Source: Chitinophagaceae bacterium (GTDB lineage Bacteria; Bacteroidota; Bacteroidia; Chitinophagales; Chitinophagaceae). Taken from it: a stretch of 37,825 nt of DNA. Under the pieces are notes generated by a model that was not told the origin of the DNA, ran no database searches, and saw only the letters and a list, made by a program, of their open reading frames with translations. Below, in pieces: positions 8,583-17,334 of this stretch (the first letter of the stretch is position 1; each line of letters starts with the position of its first letter). The translations under genes and the position numbers were made by a program. Location: assembly GCA_014380425.1 (NCBI GenBank), contig JACMJX010000126.1, positions 1-37,825 on the forward strand, written 5' to 3'.

Positions 8583-8881
8583 TGCAAAGAGAGATGGATT
8601 ACAAGATCAAAGAGAACTCGAAAATAGCGGCTATTGCGGCTTTGCTGATGAAGGCCAGCCAGATGGCCATGGTAGTGGGCAAAACAATTTACCTGCACAA
8701 TACATCCCGGGAAGAATTCCTCGGGGATACACGGTGGTTGAGGCATGAGATGGTTCACTTACGCCAGTTCGAGAAGTACGGGCTGCTAAGGTTTCTTTTA
8801 TTATATACCTGGGAAAGCATCCGGAAAGGCTATTATAACAACAAGTACGAGATAGAAGCCAGAAAAGGGGAAACTTTATAG
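8582..8881 (+). CDS. 99-aa HExxH protein, possible minimal metallopeptidase
   Basis: A small protein whose ATG shares one base with the stop of the M23 gene. Residues 55-59 are HEMVH, a textbook HExxH zinc motif, in the context RHEMVHLRQFEKYG. The preceding stretch has a hydrophobic patch (IAAIAALLMKASQMAMVV), and the C-terminus has EIEARKG, whose Glu could be a third ligand in gluzincin style. There is no obvious signal peptide. It resembles the short zincin-like hypothetical proteins of Bacteroidota (DUF4157-like), but at 99 aa it is too short for a complete classical protease fold. The second ATG (MDYKIKENSK) is a possible alternative start. The gene overlaps birA by 6 bases tail to tail. 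It is real by context and motif; the activity is inferred. Confidence 0.8.
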   Translation: MQREMDYKIKENSKIAAIAALLMKASQMAMVVGKTIYLHNTSREEFLGDTRWLRHEMVHLRQFEKYGLLRFLLLYTWESIRKGYYNNKYEIEARKGETL

Positions 8882-9631
8882 CATCCATGTGATGTCTCCC
8901 ACGTCAAATGCTCTTTCCAGCGTATCGAAGGTTATCAGTTTGCCTTCAGCCGATACCCGCCGGATTTCTGTTTCAAATACGGCTGTTTCTACTTTCAGCC
9001 TTACCTTTTCATCGCGTTTGAAAAGAACATCATTGTATGCCTGGATGGTGCCAGCTGTACCGGCAGACAGTGCATTGTACCGGGTATCGATCCAGGTGCA
9101 GAGTTCTTTACTCAGTTCTATAATATCGAACGTTTTGCCGGTGATCTGTTTAAGGGAAACAGGGTTTTTAAGGTCTTCAGCAAATATGGTTTGATTGATG
9201 TTGATACCCATACCGGCTACTGCGAACTGCCAGTTGCTGGCTTTTATTACGTTTTCTATGAGAATGCCCCCTGCCTTTCTGTCACGCCAGTAAATATCAT
9301 TCGGCCATTTTATTCTTGTTTCGTCACCTGCATAGTATTTGAAAAAGTCAAAACACCCGAGTGCAATGGCCATACTCAGAAGAAACTGATGAGAGAGCGG
9401 AATGAGTGAAGGCTCGATAACGGCACTAAGAACAATGTTTTCGGCTTTACTGGTTTTCCAGGTTTTGCCACGCTGGCCTTTTCCTGCTGTCTGCTCCATC
9501 GCAAGCCAGCAATTGCCGTGTTTCGCCATTCCTTCATGAACCATTCCGATGGCATAGTTGTTGGTACTTTCGACTGATTGTAAAACAGTTATTAAATTCC
9601 CTATCTTGGTTACCGATGCATTATTTGCCAA
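8876..9631 (-). CDS. birA: Biotin--[acetyl-CoA-carboxylase] ligase, catalytic domain only
   Basis: Activates biotin with ATP to biotinyl-AMP and attaches it to the carrier lysine of biotin-dependent carboxylases. Motifs appear in order: the substrate segment VESTNNYA near residue 20, the biotinyl-AMP loop GKGQRGKTW (50-58), KWPNDIYW (108-115) and GGILIE (121-126). At 251 aa it has the catalytic and small C-terminal domains but no N-terminal helix-turn-helix, so it cannot be the DNA-binding BirA type of E. coli. The only usable start in front of VESTNNYA is a TTG at 9631; the first ATG (residue 30) would remove an essential segment. It is divergent from rsfS across about 100 AT-rich bases. Confidence 0.94.
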   Translation of the reverse strand: MANNASVTKIGNLITVLQSVESTNNYAIGMVHEGMAKHGNCWLAMEQTAGKGQRGKTWKTSKAENIVLSAVIEPSLIPLSHQFLLSMAIALGCFDFFKYYAGDETRIKWPNDIYWRDRKAGGILIENVIKASNWQFAVAGMGININQTIFAEDLKNPVSLKQITGKTFDIIELSKELCTWIDTRYNALSAGTAGTIQAYNDVLFKRDEKVRLKVETAVFETEIRRVSAEGKLITFDTLERAFDVGDITWML

Positions 9632-9721
9632 AAAGAGTACTATTTTTGATTCAAGCGAATTTAAGAGTTTCTTTATAGTGTGTAAGGAACTGTACTTTTA
9701 AAAAATATATTATTAATTAAA

Positions 9722-9729
9722 AAGATTTG
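9722..9729 (+). promoter_or_regulatory. -7-like box four bases before the rsfS start
   Basis: AAGATTTG matches TAnnTTTG at five of six fixed positions and ends exactly four bases before the TTG start codon of rsfS. A second candidate, TACTTTTA, lies about 30 bases further upstream. No TTTG is seen 19 bases upstream of this box. Confidence 0.3.
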
Positions 9730-9733
9730 ATTA

Positions 9734-10138
9734 TTGGAACAGCTGAGCATATTATCTACACGTGATAATAAGAGTGTAGCAAGAATAACAAGAAACTCAA
9801 AGATATTTAAAACCATTCTCCAGGCAATACAGGAAAAAAAAGGTGAGAATATAGTATCGTTGGATTTAAGAAAGATTCATGAGGCAGTATCAGACTTTTT
9901 CATCATTGTGTCTGTAAGTAGTACTACCCAGGTAAAAGCAATCTCCGACAATGTGGAGGAACAAATGAGAAAGATTTGCGGAGAATCCCCGTACAAACAT
10001 GAAGGTCATCAGGCAGCCCAATGGGTATTGATTGACTATGTAAATGTTGTGGTGCATGTTATGCAAGAAGAAACCCGCAAGTTTTACAGACTGGAAGAAT
10101 TATGGAGCGATGCTCCGCTAATGGAGCATAAAGGGTAA
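9734..10138 (+). CDS. rsfS: Ribosomal silencing factor RsfS
   Basis: RsfS/Iojap family. It binds ribosomal protein uL14 on the large subunit and blocks subunit joining when nutrients are short. The family core is clear: [17 protein letters not shown], then the conserved [19 protein letters not shown], and [14 protein letters not shown] at the end. The 134 aa include an N-terminal extension of about 20 residues. The start codon is TTG; an in-frame stop lies two codons upstream, and no ATG occurs before residue 78. It is followed after 52 bases by ftsH, an order I recall as common in Bacteroidota. Confidence 0.94.
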   Translation: MEQLSILSTRDNKSVARITRNSKIFKTILQAIQEKKGENIVSLDLRKIHEAVSDFFIIVSVSSTTQVKAISDNVEEQMRKICGESPYKHEGHQAAQWVLIDYVNVVVHVMQEETRKFYRLEELWSDAPLMEHKG

Positions 10139-10190
10139 TGGGTTTATAAAAATTGCTTTAACAGCATATATAAAGACACTAAAAAATAAC

Positions 10191-12263
10191 ATGTCACAAG
10201 AAGATCAAAAACCGAACGAAAGAAGTTTTCCACGCATACGACCGAAAGATGATAGCAAGAATCCTCGTAAAGGTCCTAAATTCAGTATTTACTGGGTTTG
10301 GGGCGCAATAGCTGCGATCCTTATTGGCTTCAACATTTTTGGTGAGTTTCCTACTGAAAGGTCGGTGATCTACCAGAATGATTTTATATACGATATGCTC
10401 GCGAAGGGAGACGTAGAGAAGATTTCGCTCGTAAGCGGAACCAAGAACGTTGTGCGGGTTTATATAAAAAAAGATAGCCTTGCCAAGCCTTATTACAAGC
10501 AGAAGCTGGAAAAGCGGGTTCCTGTTAAGAACGACAAAGGGCCTCAGTTTGAATTTGCTATCACAAAGCCGGAAATCTTTTCCGACGACCTGAGAGATTT
10601 TTACAAGGACAATCCACAGTTAGAAAAAGTTCCTTTGGAAAATAATATAGAAAGCGACTGGCTACAGCCGTTTATCGGCTTTATAGTTCCGATCATCATC
10701 ATAGTACTGATATGGGTGTTGCTAATGCGCAAGATGGGTGGTGGTGCCGGCGGTGGTGCAGGGCCAGGCGGTATTTTCAATATAGGAAAATCTAAAGCCA
10801 CCTTGTTCGACAAAGGCACCCGGGTGAATATCAACTTCAACGACGTGGCCGGGCTCGACGAAGCAAAAGTGGAAGTGATGGAAATCGTCGACTTCCTGAA
10901 ACAGCCTAAAAAGTACACCGCTTTGGGCGGTAAGATTCCGAAGGGAGCTTTACTGGTAGGCCCTCCGGGAACCGGTAAAACTCTTCTTGCCAAAGCAATG
11001 GCAGGAGAAGCGCAGGTACCGTTCTTTAGCCTGAGCGGAAGTGATTTCGTGGAAATGTTTGTGGGTGTGGGTGCAAGCCGTGTGAGAGATTTGTTTAAGC
11101 AGGCAAGAGAAAAAGCACCTTGTATTATATTCATAGATGAAATTGATGCTATAGGACGTGCGAGAGGCAAGAATGCGATGATGAGCAATGATGAAAGGGA
11201 AAGCACCTTGAACCAGTTGCTTGTAGAGATGGACGGATTCAGCGGAGAAAGCGGGATTATTATTCTTGCTGCTACCAACAGACCGGATGTACTGGATAGC
11301 GCCCTATTGCGCCCGGGCCGTTTCGACAGGCAGATTTCTATCGACAAGCCGGATGTGAAGGGTCGCGAAGCCATCTTTAAAGTGCATCTTAAGCCCATTA
11401 AAACATCTACCCAGGTAGATATTCATAAGCTGGCCGAACAGACTCCGGGATTTGCAGGAGCCGATATAGCCAACATCTGTAACGAAGCAGCACTGATAGC
11501 TGCCCGTCATGGTAAAGCCGGCGTAGAGATGTCAGACTTCCAGGATGCGGTGGACCGGGTAATCGGTGGTCTTGAAAAGAAGAACAAGATCATAGCACCT
11601 TCGGAGAAAAGAATCATTGCATACCACGAGGCAGGACATGCTATTTGTGGGTGGTTTCTGGAGCATGCTTATCCTTTGCTGAAAGTTACCATCGTTCCGA
11701 GGGGAGTGGCGGCATTAGGGTATGCGCAATACACACCGAGGGAACAATACCTGTATGATACCGATCAGCTGTTTGACCAGATCTGTATGACCCTGGGTGG
11801 CCGGGCGAGTGAACAGATTAATTTCGGTAAGATCTCTACCGGGGCACAGAACGATCTGCAGCAGATCACCAGGATGGCTTATGCAATGGTGACGGTGTAC
11901 GGTATGAACGAGAAAGTAGGAAATGTAAGCTTTTACGATCCGGCTGCTGAAAATACGTTCACCAAGCCTTATTCCGAGGCTACCAGCCGGATTATAGATG
12001 AGGAAGTGAAATTGCTGATCGACAGGGCTTATGAGCGAACAAAAGAGTTACTGGTAGAAAAACAGCACCAGGTAACGCTTCTTGCAGAAGCGCTGCTGGA
12101 TAAGGAAGTACTGTTTCAGAGCGACGTAGAAGCACTGATAGGCAAGAGACCTTACGAGGAAAAGAAAACGCTGGATGTTGCCAGCGAATCGACTGAAACG
12201 GGTATAGTGAGCGAGGGTGTTCCTCCTTACGATCCCAACGCTACCAACCTTGCGCTCAGCTGA
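10191..12263 (+). CDS. ftsH: ATP-dependent zinc metalloprotease FtsH
   Basis: Membrane-bound AAA+ protease that degrades misassembled membrane proteins and regulatory substrates such as LpxC in some bacteria. Two membrane segments lie near residues 32-50 and 157-176 with a periplasmic domain between them. The AAA module has Walker A GPPGTGKT (about 257-264), Walker [10 protein letters not shown] and the arginine-finger region [20 protein letters not shown]. The peptidase has the zinc motif HEAGH (about 478-482). The length of 690 aa is normal for the phylum, including a disordered acidic C-terminus. The LUD-domain gene starts one base after its stop, so the two are translationally coupled. 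lpxH follows in the same direction, which fits a link between FtsH and lipid A control, though that link is inference here. Confidence 0.97.
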   Translation: MSQEDQKPNERSFPRIRPKDDSKNPRKGPKFSIYWVWGAIAAILIGFNIFGEFPTERSVIYQNDFIYDMLAKGDVEKISLVSGTKNVVRVYIKKDSLAKPYYKQKLEKRVPVKNDKGPQFEFAITKPEIFSDDLRDFYKDNPQLEKVPLENNIESDWLQPFIGFIVPIIIIVLIWVLLMRKMGGGAGGGAGPGGIFNIGKSKATLFDKGTRVNINFNDVAGLDEAKVEVMEIVDFLKQPKKYTALGGKIPKGALLVGPPGTGKTLLAKAMAGEAQVPFFSLSGSDFVEMFVGVGASRVRDLFKQAREKAPCIIFIDEIDAIGRARGKNAMMSNDERESTLNQLLVEMDGFSGESGIIILAATNRPDVLDSALLRPGRFDRQISIDKPDVKGREAIFKVHLKPIKTSTQVDIHKLAEQTPGFAGADIANICNEAALIAARHGKAGVEMSDFQDAVDRVIGGLEKKNKIIAPSEKRIIAYHEAGHAICGWFLEHAYPLLKVTIVPRGVAALGYAQYTPREQYLYDTDQLFDQICMTLGGRASEQINFGKISTGAQNDLQQITRMAYAMVTVYGMNEKVGNVSFYDPAAENTFTKPYSEATSRIIDEEVKLLIDRAYERTKELLVEKQHQVTLLAEALLDKEVLFQSDVEALIGKRPYEEKKTLDVASESTETGIVSEGVPPYDPNATNLALS

Positions 12264-12264
12264 T

Positions 12265-12900
12265 ATGAATATATCTCCTTCAAAAGAAAACATCTTAAAG
12301 AAAATACGGAAGGCGTTGAGTGCATCAACGCCTCTTCCTTTTCCGGCAGGGGAAGGAAACAGTTCGGTGTTTATGGCTACCCGTAACGAGCTGGAAATGG
12401 AGTTTGCTACCCACTTCACAGGGCTGCTGGGGAAGTTCATTTACTGTGCCGATTCTTCAGAATTAGCACTGCAGCTATCGGTACTTGTAAGAGACCTTGG
12501 TTGGAATAAGATCTTCTGCAATGAAAAGAAACTGGTGGACCTGCTGGGAGAATTTGGCTTTGCAGGCTTTACTAACAAAGACCTTGCTGGTTGCGATGTA
12601 AGCATTACTTCCTGTGAATACCTGGTGGCGCGTACGGGTAGCATCGTGCTAAGTTCTGCAAAAGAGAGCGGACGCGCCGCAAGTGTTTATGCCCCTGTTC
12701 ATGTCTGCATCGCATACGTAGATCAGCTGGTGTACGATGTAAAGGATGCATTGCAACTTATTAAAGACGAACATGGAGGTAACCTGCCTTCCGTTGTAAG
12801 CTTTGCTACCGGTGCCAGCCGTACTGCAGATATAGAAAAGACCCTTGTGGTAGGCGTGCACGGCCCAGGCGAAGTGTATTTGTTTCTCCTGGAAAGATAG
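12265..12900 (+). CDS. LUD-domain protein (LutC/YkgG-like), stand-alone
   Basis: A 211-aa cytosolic protein of the LUD family, the fold of LutC in the LutABC L-lactate utilisation system. The start is the ATG at 12265 (MNISPSKENILKKIRKAL), one base after the ftsH stop. The track start at 12217 lies inside ftsH and adds 16 residues. The C-terminal signature is TGASRTADIEKTLVVGVHGP, typical of LutC. No LutA (CCG) or LutB (4Fe-4S) gene is nearby, so a lactate role is not supported by context. The tight coupling to ftsH suggests a different, unknown job. The family call is secure, the function open. Confidence 0.9.
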   Translation: MNISPSKENILKKIRKALSASTPLPFPAGEGNSSVFMATRNELEMEFATHFTGLLGKFIYCADSSELALQLSVLVRDLGWNKIFCNEKKLVDLLGEFGFAGFTNKDLAGCDVSITSCEYLVARTGSIVLSSAKESGRAASVYAPVHVCIAYVDQLVYDVKDALQLIKDEHGGNLPSVVSFATGASRTADIEKTLVVGVHGPGEVYLFLLER

Positions 12901-12940
12901 CGCACTCTAACTGTATCCAACAAACCCAAATGACCGATTC

Positions 12941-13699
12941 ATGAAACCGGATGCTGGTAAAAAAATATACTTTCTTTCAGATTTTCACCTTGGAGCACCT
13001 GATCATAACAGCAGCCTGAGAAGGGAAAAGTATATCGTACGATTTCTTTCATCCATACAGCAGGATGCGGAAAGCATTTTCATAGTGGGTGATCTCTTCG
13101 ATTTCTGGTATGAGTACAAAAACGTAGTTCCCAAAGGATATGTGCGCATTCTCGGCAAGCTGGCGGAGTTGACGGACAATGGCATAGCTGTTCATTTTTT
13201 TACCGGTAATCATGATATGTGGATGAGCGGGTATTTTGAAAAGGAATTGAATATACCGGTATATCATGCTCCTAAAGCCTTTCAATTTGGAGAAAAGAAG
13301 TTTTATATAGGTCATGGCGATGGCCTGGGCCCCGGCGATCATGGATATAAGTTTATTAAAAAGATCTTTCGAAACAGGATCTGCCGTGCTCTATTTGGTG
13401 CCCTGCATCCCTTTACCGGGATAGGGTTGGCCAATTACTTTAGCAGGAAGAGCCGTGCCGCCACTGGTTCCAACGATGAACACTTTTTAGGAGCTGATAA
13501 AGAATGGCTTATTATCTATTGCAAAGAAGTGCTGAAGCTACAGAACTATGATTACTTCATTTTCGGTCACCGCCACCTGCCTATCGATTTTGATTTGAAT
13601 GGTAAAAGCAGGTATATTAATTTAGGCGACTGGATTCGTTACAACAGCTATGCGGTATTCGATGGAACAAGAACAGAACTAAAATATTACACGGATTGA
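12941..13699 (+). CDS. lpxH: UDP-2,3-diacylglucosamine diphosphatase, LpxH-like
   Basis: A calcineurin-like metallophosphoesterase of the LpxH group, which cleaves UDP-2,3-diacylglucosamine to lipid X and UMP in lipid A synthesis at the cytoplasmic face of the inner membrane. All metal-site motifs are present in order: DFHLG (14-18), GDLFDFWYEY, GNHD, GHGDGLGPGD and GHRH. The 252 aa agree with the family. The helical insertion (FIKKIFRNRICRALFGALHP) is that of LpxH enzymes rather than of generic phosphoesterases. It follows the LUD gene by 40 bases and its stop overlaps the TTG start of the next gene, so the cluster rsfS-ftsH-LUD-lpxH-hypothetical may be one transcription unit. Confidence 0.92.
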   Translation: MKPDAGKKIYFLSDFHLGAPDHNSSLRREKYIVRFLSSIQQDAESIFIVGDLFDFWYEYKNVVPKGYVRILGKLAELTDNGIAVHFFTGNHDMWMSGYFEKELNIPVYHAPKAFQFGEKKFYIGHGDGLGPGDHGYKFIKKIFRNRICRALFGALHPFTGIGLANYFSRKSRAATGSNDEHFLGADKEWLIIYCKEVLKLQNYDYFIFGHRHLPIDFDLNGKSRYINLGDWIRYNSYAVFDGTRTELKYYTD

Positions 13700-14499
13700 T
13701 AAAATTGTTACTGATACTACTTTTTGCATTACCTGCCCATACTATGATGGCGCAAGCAGATACCGCTTTGCCTGCAGGATTGATGACAGGAGATATCGTA
13801 GACTTTACGGTCGATAATTTAGGCAATATCTATACGATCAGTAAAACTAACCAGCTTAAAAAAACGACTGCCCGAGGTGATTCGGTGGGTGTATTCAACG
13901 ATGTGAAGCGCTATGGCAAGCTGTATTCCATAGATGCTACCAATCCGCTAAAAATACTACTTTTCTATAAAGACTTTGGTACCATCGTAGTGCTTGACAG
14001 GTTTCTGAACGCTAGAACTACAATAGATATCCGCAAGCAGGGTATTTTTCAGGCAAAAGCGATCGCGCAGAGCTATGACAATGGAATCTGGATCTACGAC
14101 GAGCAGGAAGCGATATTGAAGCGGATGAACGACGAAGGCACTATTATCGGGCAGACAGCCGATTTGCGGCAGTCAATGGAAACTGCTCCTGCTCCCGAAC
14201 TGATTGTTGACCAAGACAGGCTGGTGTATCTTTACGATCCCCTGCAAGGCCTGCTGGTGTTCGACTATTTCGGTACGTTGAAACACAAAATTGCCCTTCT
14301 CGGATGGCTGGATTTCCAGGTAATCGGCGCCAGTGTTTTTGGAAGAAAAGGAACGCTGTTCGAACGCTATGAACTGAATTCACTTTCACTACAAGAGCAG
14401 CAATTTGGTAGTAAACTCACTGGTGTAGACAAGATCCGGATAGGCCCTTCCATGCTTTACTGCCTCAGGAACGGCAGCATCAGTTATTACAAACTCTAG
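13696..14499 (+). CDS. Exported protein, probably a beta-propeller, function unknown
   Basis: I do not recognise a named family. Residues 1-20 (MIKLLLILLFALPAHTMMAQ) form a good signal peptide ending in AQA, so the mature protein is periplasmic or secreted. The rest (267 aa in total) reads as repeated short beta blades, for example DFTVDNLGNIYTISKTNQL and IWIYDEQEAILKRMNDEG, like the NHL/6-bladed propellers common in Bacteroidota. The start is a TTG overlapping the lpxH stop (TTGA). The only later ATGs lie inside the signal sequence and would destroy it. The four-base overlap implies translational coupling to lpxH. Confidence 0.82.
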   Translation: MIKLLLILLFALPAHTMMAQADTALPAGLMTGDIVDFTVDNLGNIYTISKTNQLKKTTARGDSVGVFNDVKRYGKLYSIDATNPLKILLFYKDFGTIVVLDRFLNARTTIDIRKQGIFQAKAIAQSYDNGIWIYDEQEAILKRMNDEGTIIGQTADLRQSMETAPAPELIVDQDRLVYLYDPLQGLLVFDYFGTLKHKIALLGWLDFQVIGASVFGRKGTLFERYELNSLSLQEQQFGSKLTGVDKIRIGPSMLYCLRNGSISYYKL

Positions 14500-14545
14500 A
14501 AGGGATGCCATACATGAACGGTAAATAACTCTCCCTGCAATTCAA

Positions 14546-14553
14546 TAAGTTTG
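14546..14553 (+). promoter_or_regulatory. -7 box four bases before the sensor-kinase ATG
   Basis: TAAGTTTG is an exact TAnnTTTG match and ends four bases before the ATG at 14558. If used, transcription would begin at or next to the start codon. No TTTG occurs 19 bases upstream. Confidence 0.45.
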
Positions 14554-14557
14554 CTGG

Positions 14558-15598
14558 ATGAATATAAGAATACCCAGATATTGGATGTTTCAGCTTACGG
14601 GATGGGGGTTATTCTTCTTCATAAATCTCTTTTTCGCCATCACCTTCGACCGGTTTAATAAGATATTTCTAGGCAGATTTCTTGTATTCGTATTTACCGG
14701 TATCGCCTTTTCGCATTGGATGCGCTATATAATTATCCGTAAGGATATTCTTGGAAGTACGGTTCAAAAGCAGTTGATGCAGCTTGTTGCTGTTACGATA
14801 GTATTCAGTTTGCTGGCCGGTATTACCGATACCGTCATTGTAGGCCTGCTGGATCTTAAACACAAGGAAGAGACGCGCAGGAATATATTCTATGTTATTT
14901 CAAGCAATGCGTTGAACGCTTCGTTTTACTTCGCCCTCTGGAACTGTATCTATTTCATTTTCCATTACGTAGATAAAAACAGGAAACAGCAGTTCGATAC
15001 CCTGAAGATGGAGGCGCTTATCAGAGAACTCGAACTGAAAACGATCAAGTCGCACATTAACCCCCATTTCATATTCAACGCCCTGAATAGTATTCGTGCA
15101 TTGATCGATGAGAACCCTGGCAGGGCGAGAAATGCGGTTACAGGCTTGAGTAATATTCTAAGAAGCAGCATGCAGGCGGAAAAGCATGAAACAGTTTCTT
15201 TTGAAAAGGAATTGAGCATTGTAAAAGACTACCTGGCGCTGGAGCATATCCGCTTCGAAGACAGGCTAGTGGTAGAATACCAGATCGATGAAGCCACGCT
15301 ATCGCAACCCGTGCCACCCATGATGTTGCAAACCCTGGTGGAGAATGCCATAAAACATGGTATCAGCAAGCAGATAAAAGGAGGCACCGTGCGGATCATT
15401 TCATCCTTTAAAGGAAGGTTTCATGAACTCGTAATACAGAATACAGGAAGGTTGAGTGGTGTTGTTAACGAAGACGGTTTCGGCTTGTCTGCTACAAGGA
15501 GTCGCCTATATCTCATGTTTGGAGAGAGAGCTGCATTTGATATCAGAGAAGTGAATGAAAGTATGGTGGAGGCAGTGATTCATCTCCCCCTTGCATAA
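14558..15598 (+). CDS. LytS/YehU-type sensor histidine kinase
   Basis: A membrane histidine kinase of the LytS/His_kinase family, which phosphorylates the LytTR regulator encoded next. Four membrane segments lie at about residues 8-27, 40-58, 74-95 and 110-137, with no extracellular sensor domain, so the signal is probably read in or at the membrane. The phospho-acceptor motif is HINPHFIFNALNSI (His near 169). The N box is LVENAIKHG (about 258) and the G box is GFGLSATRSRL (about 308). At 346 aa it is normal for Bacteroidota two-component kinases of this type. The regulator follows after 17 bases. Confidence 0.93.
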   Translation: MNIRIPRYWMFQLTGWGLFFFINLFFAITFDRFNKIFLGRFLVFVFTGIAFSHWMRYIIIRKDILGSTVQKQLMQLVAVTIVFSLLAGITDTVIVGLLDLKHKEETRRNIFYVISSNALNASFYFALWNCIYFIFHYVDKNRKQQFDTLKMEALIRELELKTIKSHINPHFIFNALNSIRALIDENPGRARNAVTGLSNILRSSMQAEKHETVSFEKELSIVKDYLALEHIRFEDRLVVEYQIDEATLSQPVPPMMLQTLVENAIKHGISKQIKGGTVRIISSFKGRFHELVIQNTGRLSGVVNEDGFGLSATRSRLYLMFGERAAFDIREVNESMVEAVIHLPLA

Positions 15599-15615
15599 AA
15601 ATTAACGGATTGTTT

Positions 15616-16350
15616 ATGATAAGAACGATTATTGTTGATGACGAAAGGCTTGCACGAAACGAATTGAAGAAGCTGTTGCAGGAGTTTCCGGAAATAGAAA
15701 TTGTGGGAGAGGCAGTAAATGCAGGAGATGCAATAGAAAAAATAGCCGACCTTCAACCCGAACTGGTATTTCTAGACATTCAAATGCCAGGCAAAACAGG
15801 GTTTGATATGCTGGCGGAGCTGGACAGAGCTCCAGTGATTATATTTACCACAGCGTACGACGAATATGCTCTAAAGGCCTTTGAAGTAAACGCCCTCGAC
15901 TATCTATTGAAACCGATAGATCCCAAACGTTTGTCAGACGCTGTACAGAAATTGCAGATAGGGGAAGAAAGCGCAGGTGGTTTGCAGAACGAAGCATCCA
16001 TCAATAAGTCGTTGCTCACTGAAAATGACCAGGTGTTTGTGAAGGATGGCGAGAAGTGCTGGTTTGTTAAGCTGAGCGAAATCCGTTTGTTTGAAAGCGT
16101 AGGTAATTACGCAAAAGTTTATTTCGGGCTCAACAAGCCATTGATACTTAAATCGCTGAATGCATTGGAAGAGCGCCTGGATGAAAAAGTCTTTTTCAGG
16201 GCAAACCGGAAGCATATCATTAACTTGAAGATGATTGAAAAAATAGAGCCTTATTTCAACGGGGGCCTGCTGATAGACCTTAAGGGCGGCGAAAAGATAG
16301 AAGTAAGCAGAAGGCAGACGGTGAAGTTCAAGGAGATGATGAGTTTATAA
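15616..16350 (+). CDS. LytTR-family response regulator
   Basis: A response regulator with an N-terminal receiver domain and a C-terminal LytTR DNA-binding domain (about residues 140-244), expected to bind direct repeats upstream of its targets. In the receiver the acidic pair is VDDE, the phospho-acceptor Asp is in LVFLDIQMPGKTGFD (about residue 54) and the conserved Lys is in LLKPID. LytTR signatures are LFESVGNYAKVYF and FFRANRKHIINL. The track begins at a TTG at 15610; the ATG at 15616 (MIRTIIVDDE, 244 aa) fits the family better. It pairs with the kinase directly upstream. The M28 peptidase 20 bases downstream may be co-transcribed. Targets cannot be read from the window. Confidence 0.94.
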   Translation: MIRTIIVDDERLARNELKKLLQEFPEIEIVGEAVNAGDAIEKIADLQPELVFLDIQMPGKTGFDMLAELDRAPVIIFTTAYDEYALKAFEVNALDYLLKPIDPKRLSDAVQKLQIGEESAGGLQNEASINKSLLTENDQVFVKDGEKCWFVKLSEIRLFESVGNYAKVYFGLNKPLILKSLNALEERLDEKVFFRANRKHIINLKMIEKIEPYFNGGLLIDLKGGEKIEVSRRQTVKFKEMMSL

Positions 16351-16370
16351 AAGGAACCCAAATACATCAT

Positions 16371-17330
16371 ATGAATAAGATTTTCTTTTTGCTATTATGC
16401 GCCACGGCTACTCAAGCCGTTAGGGCACAGGATACGGCCAGTGTAATTAGCGCCGATAAGGTACAGGCGATTGAGCGCGCGCTCTCCTCCGACGAAATGG
16501 GAGGGAGGGGTCTGTTTACACCAGGCCTGGATAAGGCAGCTGCATATATTGCCGAAGCGTTCAAAGTTGCCGGATTGTTGCCATGGCGGCCAGATAGTAG
16601 TTACTTACAGAGCTTCCTATTTGAGGATAAAAAGAAGCAGATGAAGCTGATGAATGTTGTTGGCATTCTTCCCGGAAAAAGCAAGAGCGATGAATACGTG
16701 ATCTTTTCCGGCCATTACGACCACCTGGGCACCACGGGAGACGCCGTAAACGGAGACTCTATTTACAATGGCGCCAATGACGATGCATCCGGCATTACCG
16801 CCGTCATTATGCTGGCAAATTACTTTAAGGCCCTGGGCAATAATGAACGCACCCTCATTTTTGCGGCATTTACAGCAGAAGAGAGTGGCGGATTCGGGTC
16901 GCAGTATTTCTCCCGGCAATACGAGCCTTCGAAGGTAGTCGCCATGTTCAATATTGAAATGATTGGAACCGAATCGAAATGGGGCAGGAACTCCGCCTTC
17001 ATTACCGGCTACGAGAAAACGGATATGGGTAAGATCCTGGAAAAGAATCTTCAGGGCAGCGGCTTTACGTTTTATCCCGATCCTTATCCCCAGCAGCAAC
17101 TATTTTACCGTTCCGATAATGCGACATTGGCAAGGCTGGGAGTACCCGCGCATACCATCTCTACTTCCAAGATGGATAGTGAAGCGTACTATCATACAGT
17201 AGACGATGAAATAGAAACGCTGGATATGAGTAATATGGCAGCTATTATAAAGGCTATTGCCGTTAGCGCAGAATCCATCATTGCCGGGAAAGATACGCCT
17301 TCTAGGGTTGATAAGGCAGGGTTGAGATAA
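16371..17330 (+). CDS. Exported M28-family aminopeptidase
   Basis: A di-zinc peptidase of family M28, probably releasing N-terminal amino acids from peptides in the periplasm. A signal peptide covers residues 1-19 (MNKIFFLLLCATATQAVRA). Metal and catalytic motifs are in order: the His in HYDHLG, the bridging Asp in NGANDDASG, the catalytic Glu pair in TAEESGGFGSQYF, the acidic ligand in NIEMIGTE, and the last His in YYHTVDDEIETLD. At 319 aa there is room only for the peptidase domain, with no PA insert or C-terminal sorting domain. It lies 20 bases after the LytTR regulator and converges with the GGGP synthase gene (4-base gap). Confidence 0.93.
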   Translation: MNKIFFLLLCATATQAVRAQDTASVISADKVQAIERALSSDEMGGRGLFTPGLDKAAAYIAEAFKVAGLLPWRPDSSYLQSFLFEDKKKQMKLMNVVGILPGKSKSDEYVIFSGHYDHLGTTGDAVNGDSIYNGANDDASGITAVIMLANYFKALGNNERTLIFAAFTAEESGGFGSQYFSRQYEPSKVVAMFNIEMIGTESKWGRNSAFITGYEKTDMGKILEKNLQGSGFTFYPDPYPQQQLFYRSDNATLARLGVPAHTISTSKMDSEAYYHTVDDEIETLDMSNMAAIIKAIAVSAESIIAGKDTPSRVDKAGLR

Positions 17331-17334
17331 GGGG

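Noticed and set aside
10601-11398. 265-aa ORF antisense to ftsH
   Set aside because: Lies entirely inside a highly conserved gene, has proline/serine-rich low-complexity composition and no recognisable domain; a shadow ORF.
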